From Desulfobulbus sp. (GTDB lineage: Bacteria; Desulfobacterota; Desulfobulbia; Desulfobulbales; Desulfobulbaceae), in the NCBI GenBank assembly GCA_030600525.1, contig JAUVLX010000128.1, positions 1 to 9,133 on the forward strand: a stretch of DNA of 9,133 nt, in the 5' to 3' direction. Every line of letters begins with the position of its first letter. The stretch's first letter is position 1. Below the pieces are notes generated by a model. That model was not told where the DNA came from, searched no databases, and worked only from the letters and a program-made list of their open reading frames with translations. A program made the translations under genes and the position numbers. Positions 1 through 8,500 of the stretch are shown here, one piece after another.

Positions 1-171
1 TTCGCCTCAACCGCATTGTTCTCTAATTTAAAATTCTGAATCAACCTCAGGGGGGATGCGATCACGTTACCTTGAGAAAATCTGGTCAGCAAAAACTATA
101 AAGTACCTGTGATAGCCTGCACGATGGGCAGAGACAGAGGAGAGTTGCTCTTTTTGTTCAGTAGTAATTAT

Positions 172-201
172 TTGACAGTAACCTTCTGCTTGTCATACAC
201 T
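172..201 (+). promoter_or_regulatory. Candidate sigma-70 promoter, distal, upstream of gad
   Basis: A perfect -35 hexamer TTGACA (172-177) is followed after 18 bases by TACACT (196-201), which matches four of six -10 positions. Transcription from here would give the decarboxylase mRNA a leader of more than 300 bases. This is pattern matching only. The site may be fortuitous or serve an unseen small transcript. Confidence 0.35.
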
Positions 202-348
202 TTTTTAATACACCAACCGTATAAATGTATGTCCTGCTTTTAACAAACAATTAGCCGAAAATCATCGCTCTGTTTTCCTGCCTGGCAAAAGATTTTCCAC
301 GCAAGACATGTGCCTGAAAGCTGCCCTGGCCAGTATCTGCGAGGTCCA

Positions 349-375
349 TTGCTAGTATGTTAGCCTCGCTATAAT
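349..375 (+). promoter_or_regulatory. Candidate sigma-70 promoter, proximal, upstream of gad
   Basis: A perfect -10 hexamer TATAAT (370-375) is preceded by TTGCTA (349-354) with a 15-base spacer, shorter than the ideal 17. Transcription would start near 382, leaving a leader of about 150 bases before the decarboxylase start codon. Of the candidates upstream of this gene it lies closest to the start and has the best -10 element. Confidence 0.4.
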
Positions 376-469
376 CAAGATCATGAAAGAGTATAAGCAC
401 TTCCTGACTACTTGATGAAACCTCTCTTTTTTGTGCGTACGCCGAAATTTGGCAAAATGATAATTGCTG

Positions 470-487
470 CTTCAAGGTACCCTGAAG
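470..487. promoter_or_regulatory. 18-base near-palindrome in the gad leader, possible operator
   Basis: CTTCAAGGTACCCTGAAG reads almost the same on both strands, with one symmetric mismatch around a central GGTACC. It lies about 48 bases before the decarboxylase ATG. A second, shorter inverted repeat (GCCGAAATTTGGC, 441-453) sits 16 bases upstream. Both fall downstream of the candidate promoters, where a repressor or an RNA hairpin could act. No known regulator is assigned. Confidence 0.25.
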
Positions 488-522
488 TGGCGATTACAAG
501 GTCCCCCCCTATAGTTGGAGTC

Positions 523-528
523 AAGGAG
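523..528 (+). promoter_or_regulatory. Ribosome binding site fixing the gad start
   Basis: AAGGAG lies six bases before the ATG at 535. This optimal Shine-Dalgarno sequence is the main reason for choosing 535 over the in-frame upstream codons TTG (412) and ATG (415). Alignment with the E. coli GadB N-terminus supports the choice. Confidence 0.85.
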
Positions 529-534
529 TTAAAC

Positions 535-1929
535 ATGCCATTGCATTATAAGTCTAAGGTTGAAGGAAATCTACTCGATGATATCTACGCCTCTAACGAT
601 CTTTCAGTGAGCCTCCCCAAATACAAAATACCCAAAGAGGAACAATCCCCTCGTCACGTCTACCAGGTTGTGCATGATGAATTGATGCTTGATGGTAATT
701 CCCGCCAGAACCTCGCCACCTTTTGCCAAACCTGGATGGAGCCGGAGATCCGTCAATTGATGGATGAATGCATCGACAAAAACATGATTGATAAGGATGA
801 ATATCCGCAATCGGCTGAAATCGAATCTCGCTGTGTGCACATGCTGGCTGACCTCTGGAATGCACCTCAGGCAACAAAGACCCTTGGTTGTTCCACCACT
901 GGTTCCAGTGAAGCTGCCATGCTTGGCGGTATGGCACTGAAATGGCGCTGGCGTGAACGAATGGAAAAACTTGGTAAACCCACAGATAAACCGAATTTGA
1001 TCTGTGGCCCGGTGCAGGTGTGCTGGCATAAATTTGCACGCTATTGGGATGTTGAATTGCGGGAAATTCCTATGGAGGGTGATCGTTTAATCATGACCCC
1101 AGAAGAGGTGATCAAGCGTTGTGATGAAAACACCATTGGTGTGATTCCGACCCTTGGGGTGACCTTTACCTGTCAGTATGAACCGGTACAGACTGTAAGT
1201 AACGCATTGGATCAATTGCAAAAAGAAACAGGGCTGGATATCCCTATCCATGTGGATGCTGCCAGTGGCGGCTTTATCGCCCCCTTTGTAGAGCCTGAAT
1301 TGCTCTGGGATTTCCGGTTACCCCGGGTGCAGTCGATCAATGCCTCCGGCCATAAGTTTGGGCTTGCTCCCCTTGGCGTTGGCTGGGTGGTGTGGAAAAG
1401 TGAGGAATATCTTCCTCAAGATCTTATCTTTGAGGTCAATTATCTAGGCGGCAATATGCCGACCTTTGCCCTGAATTTTTCACGACCAGGCGGTCAGATT
1501 GTAGCGCAGTACTACAATTTTTTGCGTCTTGGAGTTGAGGGGTACCGGAAAATTCACATGGCCTGCTACCATACCGCCCACTATCTCGCTGATGAAATAA
1601 AAAAGATGGGCCTGTTTGATATTATCTACAACGGGCGTGGTGGCATCCCTGCTATGAGTTTCAGCCTGAAGGAGGGGGTATCGCCGGGATTTAATCTTTT
1701 TGATCTTTCTGATCGTATTCGCAGTAGAGGATGGCAGATTGCAGCCTATGCCATGCCTGCTGAACGTGAAGACCTGGTGATTATGAGGATTTTGGTCCGT
1801 CATGGTGTCAGCCGAGACCTGGCAGATTTACTGTTGGCTGATCTGCAGCGGTGCATTGACTATTTTGCTAAAAATCCGATACAGCACAGCAGTGACGCCG
1901 AAGAATCCTCTGGTTTTTCGCATGGTTAG
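535..1929 (+). CDS. gadB: Glutamate decarboxylase (PLP-dependent, GadA/GadB type)
   Basis: This enzyme converts L-glutamate to GABA and CO2, consuming one proton, and in enterobacteria it underlies glutamate-dependent acid resistance. The 464-residue product is almost the same length as E. coli GadB (466). Tracts shared with the E. coli enzyme as I recall it include QNLATFCQTW (58-67), CWHKFARYWDVELREIPM, WDFRLPRV and SGHKFGLAPLG. The PLP-binding lysine is K274 (E. coli K276), with the cofactor-contacting H239 and D241 just before DAASGGF. T62, F63 and D86 occupy the same numbers as the E. coli active-site residues. The C-terminus ends in FSHG, so the penultimate histidine (H463; E. coli H465), which blocks the active site at neutral pH, appears retained. 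The N-terminal segment differs from E. coli over about 40 residues. The gene stands alone: no gadC antiporter or chloride channel gene is seen, and a terminator follows. Confidence 0.96.
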   Translation: MPLHYKSKVEGNLLDDIYASNDLSVSLPKYKIPKEEQSPRHVYQVVHDELMLDGNSRQNLATFCQTWMEPEIRQLMDECIDKNMIDKDEYPQSAEIESRCVHMLADLWNAPQATKTLGCSTTGSSEAAMLGGMALKWRWRERMEKLGKPTDKPNLICGPVQVCWHKFARYWDVELREIPMEGDRLIMTPEEVIKRCDENTIGVIPTLGVTFTCQYEPVQTVSNALDQLQKETGLDIPIHVDAASGGFIAPFVEPELLWDFRLPRVQSINASGHKFGLAPLGVGWVVWKSEEYLPQDLIFEVNYLGGNMPTFALNFSRPGGQIVAQYYNFLRLGVEGYRKIHMACYHTAHYLADEIKKMGLFDIIYNGRGGIPAMSFSLKEGVSPGFNLFDLSDRIRSRGWQIAAYAMPAEREDLVIMRILVRHGVSRDLADLLLADLQRCIDYFAKNPIQHSSDAEESSGFSHG

Positions 1930-1971
1930 TACCTGACCATCAGTGCCTCTCGCCGAGGTAAATCATAACCT

Positions 1972-2013
1972 GCTAAGCACCGAAACTCGGTGCTTGGCGT
2001 TCGTTCTTTTTTT
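1972..2013 (+). terminator. Intrinsic terminator after gad
   Basis: AAGCACCGA (1975-1983) and TCGGTGCTT (1987-1995) form a perfect 9-bp stem around an AAC loop. It extends outward through T-G, C-G and G-C to 12 pairs (1972-1998). A T-rich stretch follows, ending in seven Ts (2007-2013). The run of Ts starts eight bases after the stem, slightly further than ideal, but the bases between are also T-rich. It lies about 40 bases after the decarboxylase stop codon and separates that gene from the downstream unit. Confidence 0.8.
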
Positions 2014-2037
2014 ACCAACAAAACAAGGGGACTGATT

Positions 2038-2082
2038 ATGCTTTTCCTGCTTTTCAACTCTAAAAGACACAAGGCCACTTGA
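2038..2082 (+). CDS. Possible 14-residue small ORF or leader peptide
   Basis: AAGGGG (2025-2030) is well spaced, seven bases before an ATG, and opens a frame encoding MLFLLFNSKRHKAT before a TGA. The product begins with a short hydrophobic stretch followed by basic residues. It has no known relatives that I recognise. The good ribosome binding site is the only evidence. It could equally be a chance occurrence or the remnant of a decayed gene. Confidence 0.15.
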   Translation: MLFLLFNSKRHKAT

Positions 2083-2206
2083 GAGTATTCAGCCTGATCA
2101 TCACTGTTACAGAACAGGCCCTTGCACAAAAATCCTGGATTTATGCAATTTTGCTCACTCTTAGAAAAAAATGAGCATTGCCACCTGTTTTCGGTGATGG
2201 AGTACT

Positions 2207-2212
2207 TATAAT
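2207..2212 (+). promoter_or_regulatory. Candidate -10 element for the DUF389 / binding-protein unit
   Basis: The hexamer matches the sigma-70 -10 consensus exactly (TATAAT) about 130 bases before the DUF389 gene. No good -35 hexamer lies at 16-18 bases. The nearest TTGCCA (2178-2183) is 23 bases away, so the promoter may be weak or activator-dependent, or the match may be accidental. Confidence 0.25.
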
Positions 2213-2339
2213 TATTAGTAGTGTTCCAAAGATACTATGAGTACATTTACACAGGCCCAATGCGAGCAGCTTACTTTTTCGCAGCGGCACTCTCTGACTG
2301 CCCATCAACCGGTAGGCGGCATTAACCGGCTGAGACGAA

Positions 2340-4319
2340 GTGTTTACAACAACTCCATCCACAATCGAAAAAATAGAACAGGGTGCGCCAATAGCCCAAC
2401 CGGTTACGATGAGTGAAACAAAACAAACAGAAACTATCCCAAAAGCAGCACTCTTTGTCTACAGCGAAGAGGCAGCAGGCCTGGTAACCCCAATCAAAGA
2501 GAATCCTTATGGGGTTAAGGTTACTGCTGTTACGCACGAAGCCTTCTTTGCCGAACCGGACAAACATCTCCCAACAATTGAGCATGTGGTTGTTTCAGGA
2601 TCGCTCAAGACCATAAAAATGGTAGTGGAACTGGCCCTGGATTACCATTTTTCCATAGGCATTGTTCCCTCTAAAAAACAAAAAAATCTTCGTGCAAGTT
2701 TTGACCTCCCCCTAGAGGTTGATCAAGCGATAAAAACCGCGCTGACAAACCCTGACACTGAAATCGACCTCATCAGATGCAACGACAAAATACTCCTTTT
2801 CAGGGGGAACATCGGCAACATGCCGCTGCTTGATGCGCCATCAAATAAAACCAAACTGAAAACAGCGCTGGAAGCCTTAACCAGGACCCGCCGTCTCAGG
2901 CATAAAGGCTTCACCTTCACCACCGGCTCCAATCAACCTGTTACAACAGCAGCCAGCGGCTGTATGATTATTCAACAACAGGAAAAATCGCTTGCATCCA
3001 AACTGATTGAACAAAATAGTTCCTGCACGGACGGCATGATCTCACTGATTATTGCAGCCCCTCTTTCCATTGTAAGTTATGTCCGGTTTATCGGCGAATC
3101 CCTCAGACAAGACTTCAGCCTGGACAAATTGACCAGCACCATTGGTTATCTTAAAGCAGAGACCTTGCGTATTGAATCGACAGAGCCAATGCCCATGTTC
3201 ATTGACGGAGAAGAGGCTACCTCAACTCCTGTACAGTGCGAGGTGCTATCAGCTGCTGTCAGAATCAAGACCGGCGACAATCTGCATAAACAAAAACTAC
3301 AGACAGCGGTCCCTGCAGAAATCACCAAGATTAGGAACCTTCCCCAGGGAAAAGAAATCATAAAAGCACAGAAAAAAAAGATCCCACTTTTTTCATACGC
3401 ATCAGAAGAGCGTTTTCGCGATCTTTTTATCGCCTTAAAAGGCGATGCTGCCATTGATCCTATCTATATCATCCTCATGCTCCTGAGTACCCTGCTGGCA
3501 ACAGTAGGTCTTTATCTCAACAGCTCCTCTGTGGTTATTGGTGCCATGCTCCTGGCCCCCCTAATGTCACCGATTGTCTCCCTTGCCATGGGACTTCTCA
3601 GGGGTGACAGCACGCTCGCTTTTCGCTCATTTCGTAAAATTGTAGTCGGAGTTGGAATCGCTCTTGCAGCAGCAGCACTCATATCCCTCACTGTTCCCTA
3701 CAAACCAGTTACAGCAGAGATGCAGGCCCGGCTCAACCCATCTCTGCTTGATCTAGCAGTGGCCGTTATCGCGGGGATAGCGGGCGCCTACACCAAATCC
3801 TACAAAGAAATTTTACAAAGCCTTGCCGGGGTGAGCATTGCTGTTGCCCTGGTACCGCCGCTGGCTGTGGCCGGGATCGGTCTTGGCCGCCTTGACCTTA
3901 TTTTTGCAGGACAGGCGTTTCTCCTTTTCTCCACAAACCTGATTGGAATTACCCTTGCTGCCGCCTACACCTTTAGGATAATCGGATTCTCAGCAGCTGT
4001 ACGCAACAAACGTGGTGTTGCGCTCATAGGAATTACGATGGCGCTGATTGCCATTCCTCTTTTTCTTTCCTATAAACAGATTATCTCTAAGGCGGAACTT
4101 GAAAAAAGCTGGAGGACAGAACGATTTCTGGTGAACGATAAATATCTTATTGTCAAAGAAGCTAACCTGACCGACCTGAAAAACCGGAAGGTACTGTACG
4201 TCAATCTGCTTGCACGGGATCAGCTAAACAGATACGATCTCGCAGAATTCAAACGTAAAATTCAACGTAATTTTGACAAAAAGCTCATCGTCCGCGTGAA
4301 TATCACCTATATTCCTTAA
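2340..4319 (+). CDS. Diacylglycerol-kinase-like / DUF389 (TIGR00341-type) fusion membrane protein
   Basis: Function unknown. Residues about 34-312 follow the layout of a YegS/DgkB-type lipid kinase. A nucleotide-binding-like part has the region HVVVSGSLKT (82-91) where active enzymes have GGDGT, and GIVPSKKQKN (107-116) where they have a P-x-GT-x-N loop. A C-terminal beta domain follows, with TDG (230-232) and FIDGEE (287-292), the usual IDGE signature. Because the GGDGT and GTxN elements are lost, I infer it is not an active kinase, though it may still bind lipid or nucleotide. Residues 374-577 contain about seven hydrophobic segments, including SSSVVIGAMLLAPLMSP (395-411), a hallmark of DUF389. 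A soluble tail of about 80 residues follows. The GTG start (2340) is the first possible start after an in-frame stop. M24 (2409) is an alternative, and neither has a strong ribosome binding site. The binding lipoprotein gene begins three bases after the stop. Confidence 0.85.
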   Translation: MFTTTPSTIEKIEQGAPIAQPVTMSETKQTETIPKAALFVYSEEAAGLVTPIKENPYGVKVTAVTHEAFFAEPDKHLPTIEHVVVSGSLKTIKMVVELALDYHFSIGIVPSKKQKNLRASFDLPLEVDQAIKTALTNPDTEIDLIRCNDKILLFRGNIGNMPLLDAPSNKTKLKTALEALTRTRRLRHKGFTFTTGSNQPVTTAASGCMIIQQQEKSLASKLIEQNSSCTDGMISLIIAAPLSIVSYVRFIGESLRQDFSLDKLTSTIGYLKAETLRIESTEPMPMFIDGEEATSTPVQCEVLSAAVRIKTGDNLHKQKLQTAVPAEITKIRNLPQGKEIIKAQKKKIPLFSYASEERFRDLFIALKGDAAIDPIYIILMLLSTLLATVGLYLNSSSVVIGAMLLAPLMSPIVSLAMGLLRGDSTLAFRSFRKIVVGVGIALAAAALISLTVPYKPVTAEMQARLNPSLLDLAVAVIAGIAGAYTKSYKEILQSLAGVSIAVALVPPLAVAGIGLGRLDLIFAGQAFLLFSTNLIGITLAAAYTFRIIGFSAAVRNKRGVALIGITMALIAIPLFLSYKQIISKAELEKSWRTERFLVNDKYLIVKEANLTDLKNRKVLYVNLLARDQLNRYDLAEFKRKIQRNFDKKLIVRVNITYIP

Positions 4320-4322
4320 ACA

Positions 4323-5474
4323 ATGCTGATGCGTAAACTTTACACCTTCCTCCTCATTACAATGGCTTTTTTACTGTGGGCCTGCGATCCAGCCCCCCCT
4401 CCGATAACGCCCAGCGGCAACTCGGTAAAAATCGGCGTGATAGGATCATTTAGCGGGGACGACAGTCATATGGGAGAAAGTGGTCTGCGGGGTATAAAGA
4501 CAGCCCTTGCCATCCAACCATTGCTTGTCAACGGTGACAGGGTTGAACTGGTTATCCGGGATGACGCAAGCAACCCTGCATCCATCGAGCAGATAGTTAA
4601 AGGGCTTGTGGCAGAGCAGGTTGCCGCAGTTCTCCTGCTCTCAAGAAGTGAAATCGCTCTTAAGCTCACCGCCTCCACTGAAGCCCTCAATCTGCCGGTC
4701 ATAGCAACCATTGCTACCCACCCTGACCTTACCAGTGGGAACGACCAGCTTATTCAACTTAGTTTTGACGACAACTTCCAGGGAACGGTTGCGGCAATGT
4801 TTGCCAGAGATGAACTACTGGCAGAACGGGCTGCTGTTTTTTCGGAACCAGCTTCACCCCATTCCAGGCACCTGGCAAAAACATTTATCAAAACATTCGA
4901 GAATACCGGCGGCAAGCTCGTTGCTCACACCACGCTTGGTGATACCCCGGTGGACCTTCCAGCAACCTTGGAGTGGCTCAAGCAACAGAAGACAGACCTT
5001 ATCTACATCCCGATTGAGGCAGAGACCGTGATAAACCTGGCGCAAACAGCACAGGGCATCGGCTGGACACCCCAATTTATCAGTAGTGACGGATTGTTAT
5101 CACATTTCCAACTAACTAAGGAAAAGCATGTCAACCTGATTGACGGGATAATGGCGACCGATGTCTATTCCAGCGAGATGCTGGTAACGGAAACCGGTAA
5201 AAAGGTCATTGCAGCCTATGATTCCCTTTTTAAGGAGACAGGCACCACCTTTGCTGCTCTTGGCATTGAGGGCATGGCCCTTCTTGAAAAAGCTATGAAT
5301 ACCTGCCCTGAGCCTGCTGATTCCCAATGTCTCTTAGATACATTGCAGAGCGGCATAACCTTTGAGGGATTCATGACTTCCATCACCATCACTCCAGATG
5401 GCAAAGCCGTCCGTCCTGTTTATATCAATGGTATCCAAGGCGGCAAACTCACTTTTATTGCTAAAGTGAACTGA
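4323..5474 (+). CDS. Periplasmic ligand-binding lipoprotein (branched-chain amino acid receptor type)
   Basis: A 383-residue extracytoplasmic receptor of the Leu/Ile/Val-binding (Peripla_BP_6, type I periplasmic fold) family, which in typical ABC systems captures amino acids or similar small ligands. The N-terminus is a lipoprotein signal: basic MRK, a hydrophobic core and lipobox LWAC with the lipidated cysteine at 21. Aspartate at +2 (D22) is the classical inner-membrane retention signal in E. coli. The mature part opens with VKIGVIGSFSGDDSHMG (35-51), the family's first strand and ligand loop. C328 and C336 could form a disulfide. The start lies three bases after the stop of the DUF389 gene with no clear Shine-Dalgarno sequence, suggesting translational coupling; M3 (4329) is an alternative start. 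No permease or ATPase genes are nearby, so it is an orphan receptor whose natural partner may be the DUF389 protein (inference). The ligand cannot be assigned. Confidence 0.88.
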   Translation: MLMRKLYTFLLITMAFLLWACDPAPPPITPSGNSVKIGVIGSFSGDDSHMGESGLRGIKTALAIQPLLVNGDRVELVIRDDASNPASIEQIVKGLVAEQVAAVLLLSRSEIALKLTASTEALNLPVIATIATHPDLTSGNDQLIQLSFDDNFQGTVAAMFARDELLAERAAVFSEPASPHSRHLAKTFIKTFENTGGKLVAHTTLGDTPVDLPATLEWLKQQKTDLIYIPIEAETVINLAQTAQGIGWTPQFISSDGLLSHFQLTKEKHVNLIDGIMATDVYSSEMLVTETGKKVIAAYDSLFKETGTTFAALGIEGMALLEKAMNTCPEPADSQCLLDTLQSGITFEGFMTSITITPDGKAVRPVYINGIQGGKLTFIAKVN

Positions 5475-5510
5475 AATTTTCCTCACCCTGTCTGTACTTC
5501 TGCACGGCCT

Positions 5511-8500
5511 TCATTTTTTAAACTCTATTATCGTGGCCCCGCCCTTCTCGTGATTAATCCCTGGATTACAGATCAATAACTGCTCACTGTTAACATCCAT
5601 GGTCTCCTCCAAAAATGTCTTTACAGCCATTGAACGACTTTCACCAATATCGAAAAGCTGCTTACCCAGTTTTTCATCGCTGGCTATGGCATATCCGCTC
5701 TGCTCGGTCGCCTGCTCTCCGTCACCGAGTTCTGACAAGGCGACTTTGGCACATATGCTATAGGTTGACTTTGCGTCTGAGCGTATCGCCTTTCCAACTT
5801 TTTCGAGAGTCTTTTTCTGCTCCTCAGACAGTTCTTCTGCATTTTCCCTAAAGGTAAGTGTGGGAAGATTTGTCTCCAGCAGCGCCTGTCCTATTTTCCC
5901 TCCCAAGTACACCAACGCTCCTGTAGGTCCAAGAAAAGTATAGGCAAGATACGGGGCAACACCTATGGCTATGGCCGTTCCCATTGCTGTAATGACAATA
6001 TCTGTCAGGCCGAAATGCAAATCATCAACTTTCCCCGAGACTGGGACAGCAAGCTCTATATTGCCACTGCTGTCACGCAACATGGATAACGCCACATCAA
6101 GAGGGACAGGCAACTTGTTGTTTAATTTGGCAGCCAATTCCGCATTTACCGTTTGCGCCTCAATCCCCTGAAAAACAAAATCGTTGTCCAGGTCGAGGTC
6201 GTCGCCAACAATTTTCTTAGTGGAAACCAAATCCAGTTGACCACTTACAAAATAGGTACCAATAGCATCAACCACATAGGGTGACAACTTCTGCAGGGAA
6301 TAGTTTTTGAGGGTTGTTTTTTGGTTAAGCAAAAATTTTTCCGCAACGGGAGCACAAGTCCCCTCTATTTTCAGCGGTGAATATGTATCAAAGGCCCCCT
6401 GCAAGGCATAAGAAAAAGGCTTTTCAGGTTGGTTGAGATCGATATCATTTATCTGCCCTTGGTCAAGCAGCAATTCGGTAAAAAAAGTACTGCTCAAGGT
6501 AGTATCAGTAAATCCGAAGCCACTTTTACCTACCACATTTATTGTATTAATTCTGACCGGCAAACCGTGCTTTTTTTCCTGCGATGCAACATCTTCCTCA
6601 GCGCTCTCCGGTTGCTGCCCACTAGTACCACTTTCAGTGGCAGCTTTTTCCCTGGTGATATTTGCATACAGAGAATCAACAGTCACAGCCTTGCTGAAAA
6701 AGCCATCTGCAACGGACCATTGCAGCGCTCTAGCTTCAATTCCACCAAGGGTTACCAATGGAGAGGCATCTGGTTTTCCCGAAAGAAAAAACTCGCCTCC
6801 ATCAGCCATCAGCTTATCGGCTGTAACTGCTCCGTTCACGGCAGCGTTAATATCAACGGCCTGTATGGACTCCAATACTGCCAATTGCTTGTTATTTTGT
6901 TTGTCTGTTACTTCCGGCTTTGTCAGTTTCAGTTCACCGACGGCAATGGTTGTAAAATCAGGACTGCTGATATTACCCATCACTGCCGAGGGCAGACTAA
7001 CCTGCACTGGGCTGATCTCAGACTGGGCAACAACTAGATTGCTTAACTCGACAGATGCAACCGCCAAACCGCCCTGAGTATCATCTTTTGCATCTCTAAT
7101 CGCTAAACTTCCAAGCTGCACAAGAGAAGTTTCCCCCTTGTTCAGTTGCATATCTGCGGCCTCAACGCTGGCCTTACCGCTGAAAAATGGCTGGTTGTCT
7201 GTAAACTTAAGAGTCAAGTCGCTCTGTACACTTCCCTTTGCTTGAGCAATCTGCATACCGCTACTCTTGAGATCAACAGCCAATTTTTCAGTCGTCAGCT
7301 TCCCTTTGGCCACAACTTCCTGGCTCTTTTTCTCCAGGCTATATTTCCCCAAGCCATTCCATACCAATCGATGTCCTTCTGTTGATACTCTATCTTCAAG
7401 ATCCACCCTGGTATCGGTCAAGTCAAGGCGCCCCTGATAGGTCACTCGCAGTTTATTGCCAAGGGCAACCTTTGTCGTCCCTTTTGCATCGAGAGTTCCC
7501 TGACCAATGCTAATTGACGGCATCCCGAATTCAGTCAGTTGGCCTCGCAAACGTCCATCGGTGTCAACGGTCGCCTTATACACATCACCAAACTGCTGGG
7601 TATAGATGACCTTCCCCTCATAGGCCAATTTCTCACTGCCTACAGCCAGCTTATCAGCCCCTGCGTGCAAAGAAAAAGAAGGCGCAACCAGCTCCATGAT
7701 GCCTTCAGTGGCAACCTGTATTTCATTATTATTCATCTGAAATGCTACCTTACCCAACCAGTTGGCTGTACCGTCAACCAACCACTGGTCCCCGCCGAGT
7801 TCCCCCTTATTGTACCCTATGGCACCATCATAGAGAACATCCATACTGTTGCTGTTATCCATGGTAAAGGTGAACGTTCCATCGAGCCCTGCCACACCTT
7901 GAAATGGTGAAACATAAGGTTTGAGCAACTCTCTAAAATCCTGCAGATCAACAGCAGCAAGTTTCACCCGTCCCTCTAAAAAGAGATGGGGCAAAACGGC
8001 AACCTGTGACAATTGGATATCAAAGGGAGCATCATTGAACAGTCCCTTCAGACTGACACTGCCTTTTTTCTCCTCAGGGTTTGTATTGAATTTGACAATA
8101 CTGCCTTTTTCCACAACACAAGTCATATTGAGGTCAGGTTGTTTGTAGTGGACAATGACGTTCTCAATATCAACCTCCCGAACAAACAATAACCATGGAT
8201 TGATCTCGCCTGCAGATGCAACACCAACTGCCTGGTCTGCAGTCTCTTCAACTTGTCCTGCAAGGGTATAAGAGCCTATTCTGAAACTACCATCCTTAAA
8301 CCTTTCCAGGTCTATCACCACATTGGCAAGAGTGGCTTCCTGCACATGTGCCTCGCGGCTAAATAGCATGCCCAAGCCAATATTCAATTTTATGGTACTG
8401 TCGGAAAAAACCTGCTTATCATTGTGTCGAACATCCACCCCATGCAAGCCAACCGTTCCTGTAAAAGGATTTATCCGAATTTTTTGAACAATGGCTGAAT

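Larger units (their letters stand above)
1..534. other. Non-coding region upstream of the glutamate decarboxylase gene
   Basis: No convincing protein-coding gene is visible in these 534 bases on either strand. The sequence is A/T-rich with scattered promoter-like hexamers (near 172-201 and 349-375), two short palindromes (441-453 and 470-487) and the decarboxylase ribosome binding site (523-528). The decarboxylase reading frame stays open back to a TTG at 412, but this part has no decarboxylase similarity and is better read as leader sequence. The first 170 bases show nothing I can identify. They may be the 3' flank of a gene lying to the left of the window. Confidence 0.6.
2014..2339. other. 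Intergenic region between gad terminator and the DUF389 gene
   Basis: These 326 bases hold no recognisable gene. They contain a possible 14-codon reading frame (2038-2082), a weak inverted repeat (TGCTCA at 2152-2157 with TGAGCA at 2172-2177) and a perfect -10-like TATAAT (2207-2212). An in-frame TGA at 2331 limits how far the next gene can extend upstream. Confidence 0.55.

Noticed and set aside
251..475. A 74-residue minus-strand reading frame upstream of the decarboxylase gene
   Set aside because: It starts at a TTG without a visible ribosome binding site, resembles no family I know, and overlaps the decarboxylase leader and the candidate proximal promoter.
593..1039. Minus-strand frames of about 140 residues inside the decarboxylase gene
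   Set aside because: The opposite strand encodes highly conserved decarboxylase sequence. These frames are Cys/His/Trp-rich shadows without family resemblance.
2307..2331. Repeat of AACCGG just before the DUF389 gene
   Set aside because: Six-base matches at this distance are expected by chance, and the only hairpin possible has a five-pair stem.
5475..5510. Possible bidirectional terminator between the convergent genes
   Set aside because: The 36-base gap is T-rich near its end, but I could not find a stem of useful length on either strand.
6429..7077. Two plus-strand reading frames of over 200 residues inside the DUF748 gene
   Set aside because: They lie opposite a clearly conserved long gene, have no recognisable domains, and show low-complexity Ser/Leu/Cys content typical of antisense shadow frames.
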